A stretch of DNA of 7,574 bases from Hyphomicrobiales bacterium. GTDB lineage: Bacteria; Pseudomonadota; Alphaproteobacteria; Micropepsales; Micropepsaceae. Shown here in pieces: positions 5,516 through 7,574 of the stretch. Both the position numbers and the translations under genes were made by a program. Positions within the stretch are counted from its first letter, which is position 1; every line of letters starts with the position of its first letter. The DNA lies in NCBI GenBank assembly GCA_017849395.1, contig JAFIHO010000383.1, positions 1 to 7,574 of the forward strand, in the 5' to 3' direction. Below the pieces are notes generated by a model that saw nothing but the letters and a program-made list of their open reading frames with translations, searched no databases and was not told the origin of the DNA.

Positions 5516-6673
5516 ATGAACGGTAAACTTCTTCGCGGCGTGAGCGGCATCGCTCTTCTCGCATTGTCCATCACTGCGGCGGCTGCGGATCCGTTGGCGA
5601 CACCGGCAAATACCGGCCCACTCAAGGTCAATCCCGATCCCTGGTCGCTCGACCTGGATGTTCCCGGCCTGGATTGGCTGATCGGCAAGACATATGTGAG
5701 CGGCGTGGCCTCCGCGATGGTCATGGGCCAGACCGCCGCCAACCAGAATCCCGGCGACAAGGATTTCGTCGCCGATCTGACCAACGGCCAGGTCATCCTT
5801 CAGAAGACCGACGGCTGGTTCCAATGGTATGTCCAGGCGGGCGCCTATTCCTTCGCGACCCTTGCGACACCCTATTCGCGCGCCAGCGTTGCGACACCCA
5901 ACACGTATGACACCGTGCCCGTCGCCTATGTCCGGCTGGTGCTGGATGACAGCCTGAACATCCAGGCCGGCAAGCTGTTCACGCTCGTCGGTTCCGAACT
6001 GGCGTTCAGCTTCCAGAACATGAACGTCACGCGCGGCATGTTGTGGAACCAGGAGCCGGTGGTCAGCCGCGGCGTTCAGGTCAACTATGCCCGCGGACCT
6101 CTCAGCATCTCGGTGTCGTTGACCGACGCTTTCTATTTCAACCGTCCGAGCTGGATCACGGGCCTTGTCGCCTATGCCTTCAATGACGGCGCGGACATCC
6201 TGTCCTTCGTCGGCGGCGGCAACCTGTCCCAGGAAAGCTATGCAAGCCCGCAGCAGAACGGCTCGATCTTCAACCTGATCTACACCCACACCTCGGGCAA
6301 CTGGACGATTTCGCCCTATCTGCAATTCGCCAATGTGCCGACCAACAACGCCATCGGCATCTCCAAGGGTGCGACGGAACTGGGCGGCGCGCTGCTGGCA
6401 GCCTACCACTTCAACGACAATTGGAGCCTGGCGGGCCGCTTCGAGTATATGGGCACCGCTGGCACGCCCGCCTCGGCCAACCTGTTCCTTGGCCCGGGCA
6501 GCGACGCCTTCTCCTTCACCCTCACGCCGACCTGGCAGTACAAGCGGCTGTTCATCCGCCCGGAACTGTCCTTCGTCTCCGCGAGCAGCGTGACGCCCGG
6601 TTCCGGCATGGGCCAGAACGGCACCGACACGGACCAGTTCCGCGGCCTGGTGGAATTCGGCATCCTGTTCTGA
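5516..6673 (+). CDS. Outer-membrane beta-barrel porin, OmpL/Bbp2-like
   Basis: The 385-residue precursor has a Sec signal peptide (hydrophobic 9-20, likely cleavage after AAAA at 24), then a long run of alternating polar and aromatic residues with short turns, as in transmembrane beta-strands, for example GWFQWYVQAGAYSFATL, VAYVRLVLDDSLNIQAGKLF and FIRPELSFVSAS. It ends in EFGILF with a terminal phenylalanine, the usual BAM signal of outer-membrane proteins. The block GLDWLIGKTYVSGVASA near the mature N-terminus and the AGKLFTLVGSELAF segment resemble the putative beta-barrel porin-2 (OmpL-like) family. Its solute is not evident and no transporter genes adjoin it. ATG 5516 is well supported by AGAGGA 9 bases upstream and by the signal peptide. 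It is monocistronic: a long upstream region and its own terminator flank it. Confidence 0.8.
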   Translation: MNGKLLRGVSGIALLALSITAAAADPLATPANTGPLKVNPDPWSLDLDVPGLDWLIGKTYVSGVASAMVMGQTAANQNPGDKDFVADLTNGQVILQKTDGWFQWYVQAGAYSFATLATPYSRASVATPNTYDTVPVAYVRLVLDDSLNIQAGKLFTLVGSELAFSFQNMNVTRGMLWNQEPVVSRGVQVNYARGPLSISVSLTDAFYFNRPSWITGLVAYAFNDGADILSFVGGGNLSQESYASPQQNGSIFNLIYTHTSGNWTISPYLQFANVPTNNAIGISKGATELGGALLAAYHFNDNWSLAGRFEYMGTAGTPASANLFLGPGSDAFSFTLTPTWQYKRLFIRPELSFVSASSVTPGSGMGQNGTDTDQFRGLVEFGILF

Positions 6674-6704
6674 GAACCGCCGAAATTATCTGACGTGAAG
6701 TCCG

Positions 6705-6741
6705 GCCCCATCGCGCGCAAGCGCGGTGGGGCTAACTTTTT
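6705..6741 (+). terminator. Intrinsic terminator of the porin gene, GCAA tetraloop
   Basis: GCCCCATCGCGC (6705-6716) pairs with GCGCGGTGGGGC (6721-6732) over 12 bp with a single U-G wobble, closed by a GCAA loop, a GNRA tetraloop on a C-G pair. TAAC separates the stem from TTTTT (6737-6741). The offset T-run makes it slightly atypical, but its position 31 bases after the porin stop supports the call. Confidence 0.8.
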
Positions 6742-6792
6742 GTTAAGCGCCATGGCACCAAACCTTAAAACTTGCCAGGCCATGCTGACCGC

Positions 6793-7350
6793 ATGACCGT
6801 TCCGCCGCGACTTTCGCAACTGATGGAGCTGGCCGACCAGGGCCCGGCCCTGCGCGCCGCGCTGGCGGAGGAAGTGGCCGAGCTGCTGCTGGCCTGGCCG
6901 AAGGATTATCCCGAAGCGATGCGCGTGATGTGCGAGACGCTGTTGGCCCAGGCGGCGCGCGACGGCGATGCGGGCGCGCGTGCGAAACTGAAGGCAAAAC
7001 TGAAATCCGATCCCGAACTGGCGGCGCGGGTGCTGCCGCACGATCCGCCGCGCCACGCGCTGATCGCCGCCGCGCGCAAAAAATCCGGACTGGAAAAAAT
7101 GCTGGCGGACATGCTGGACGTGGCGACGCCGCTGGCGGAAAAAATCCTGCGCGATTCCTCGGGCCAGTCGCTGGCGGTGGCGGCCCATGCCGTGCATCTG
7201 GGACGATCGGATTTCTCGGCTCTTGCGCTGCTGCTGCATCCGCGCGGATGCCGCGACGAGGTGTATGCCCTGCTCGACGCCTATGACGAGATTACCCCCG
7301 CCCAGGCCAACCGCACCTTGCGGGTCTGGCGCGACAGGAACGCGAAATAG
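6793..7350 (+). CDS. DUF2336-like alpha-helical protein
   Basis: The 185-residue product is rich in Ala and Leu and predicted wholly helical, without signal peptide or membrane segment. The N-terminal pattern (LSQLMELADQGPALRAALAEEVAELLLAWP, given here as positions 7-36) resembles DUF2336, an alphaproteobacterial family of HEAT-like repeats with unknown role; the stretch from DVATPLAEKILRD to FSALALLLHP (roughly 112-153) fits its later repeats. It is shorter than most DUF2336 proteins, so it may be a reduced member. I chose ATG 6793; the frame opens with TTG at 6772, adding seven residues, but neither start has a clear Shine-Dalgarno. It follows the porin terminator and is probably transcribed alone. 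Its stop is 4 bases from the convergent prfC stop. Gene reality is likely from length and codon bias; the family call is moderate. Confidence 0.6.
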   Translation: MTVPPRLSQLMELADQGPALRAALAEEVAELLLAWPKDYPEAMRVMCETLLAQAARDGDAGARAKLKAKLKSDPELAARVLPHDPPRHALIAAARKKSGLEKMLADMLDVATPLAEKILRDSSGQSLAVAAHAVHLGRSDFSALALLLHPRGCRDEVYALLDAYDEITPAQANRTLRVWRDRNAK

Positions 7351-7354
7351 CGCC

Positions 7355-7574
7355 TCAATTCTCTGCGTGGACTTCGTGACGCTCGCGCGTCTTGAGGAAC
7401 TTCACCTTGGGAAACCGATCCGCGACATAGCCGATTTCCCAGGCGCTTTTGGCCAGGAACACCGGCGCGCCATCGCGGTCTGACGCCATGCCGCCCCGGT
7501 TGGCGGCGGCGAATTTCTCGATCTCCGCCTCGTCGCCCGAAAGCCAGCGCGCGCTGTCGAAGGGCGCGGTTTCC
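7355..7574 (-). CDS. prfC: Peptide chain release factor 3, C-terminal end (partial)
   Basis: On the minus strand, 72 codons run in from the right edge to TGA at 7357-7355. The peptide contains ARWLSGDEAEIEKFAAAN, then APVFLAKSAWEIGYVADR and FPKVKFLKTRE, which I recognise as the end of RF3; in the Escherichia coli protein the matching parts are ARWVE...FEEFK and the final YPDVQFHQTRE. RF3 is a translational GTPase that removes RF1/RF2 from the ribosome after peptide release; this is the end of its C-terminal domain, and the GTPase domain lies outside the window. The protein runs a few residues past the E. coli end (RHEVHAEN). With only 4 bases to the convergent DUF2336-like stop and no hairpin between them, its transcript probably extends into that gene as antisense. 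Confidence 0.88.
   Translation of the reverse strand, partial: ETAPFDSARWLSGDEAEIEKFAAANRGGMASDRDGAPVFLAKSAWEIGYVADRFPKVKFLKTRERHEVHAEN

Noticed and set aside
5309..6409. 366-codon minus-strand open frame opposite the porin
   Set aside because: The plus strand encodes a signal peptide, barrel strands and a terminal phenylalanine. The antisense product has no recognisable domain.

Overview
The window is a GC-rich stretch of bacterial chromosome with third-position G/C bias throughout. The gene content points to an alphaproteobacterium: a siroheme sulfite reductase translationally coupled to a DUF934 protein, a Spy/CpxP-like protein with paired cysteines, a DUF2336-like protein, and a short type III ornithine/lysine decarboxylase. 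A Micropepsales/Rhizomicrobium-type lineage is possible, but that is only an impression. I see no transposase, integrase, CRISPR array, tRNA or rRNA, and it reads as ordinary chromosome.

Layout. (1) 1-1415, plus strand: the C-terminal 308 residues of the sulfite reductase hemoprotein (cysI), then a DUF934 gene overlapping it by 4 bases. This is the end of an assimilatory sulfate-reduction operon; the cysH often found next to DUF934 does not follow. (2) 1416-1544: a convergent gap with a perfect 9-bp hairpin that looks like a dispersed REP-type palindrome. (3) 1545-2983, minus strand: a two-gene operon of a five-Asp-box beta-propeller protein followed, with a 4-base overlap, by a MoaD/ThiS-like ubiquitin-fold protein ending in Gly-Gly. 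(4) 2984-3195: a divergent promoter region with a 7-4-7 direct repeat like a PhoB/OmpR-family operator. (5) 3196-3870, plus: a secreted Spy/CpxP-family protein with a Met/His-rich tail, then a strong intrinsic terminator. (6) 3958-5124, plus: a type III PLP-dependent ornithine/lysine decarboxylase for polyamine synthesis. (7) 5125-5515: 391 bases without a convincing gene, holding several inverted repeats and the probable promoter of the next gene. (8) 5516-6673, plus: an outer-membrane beta-barrel porin, then a terminator with a GCAA tetraloop. (9) 6793-7350, plus: a DUF2336-like helical protein. (10) 7355-7574, minus: the C-terminus of peptide chain release factor 3 (prfC), convergent with the previous gene and only 4 bases away.

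Most genes are single transcription units with unrelated jobs: sulfur assimilation, envelope stress or metal handling, polyamine synthesis, outer-membrane transport and translation termination. The least understood unit is the propeller + MoaD-like pair. The architecture (translational coupling, C-terminal Gly-Gly, no molybdopterin genes nearby) suggests a sulfur-carrier or protein-modifier role linked to the propeller, but the sequence does not prove it. The second point of interest is the operator-like direct repeat between that operon and the Met-rich Spy-like gene.
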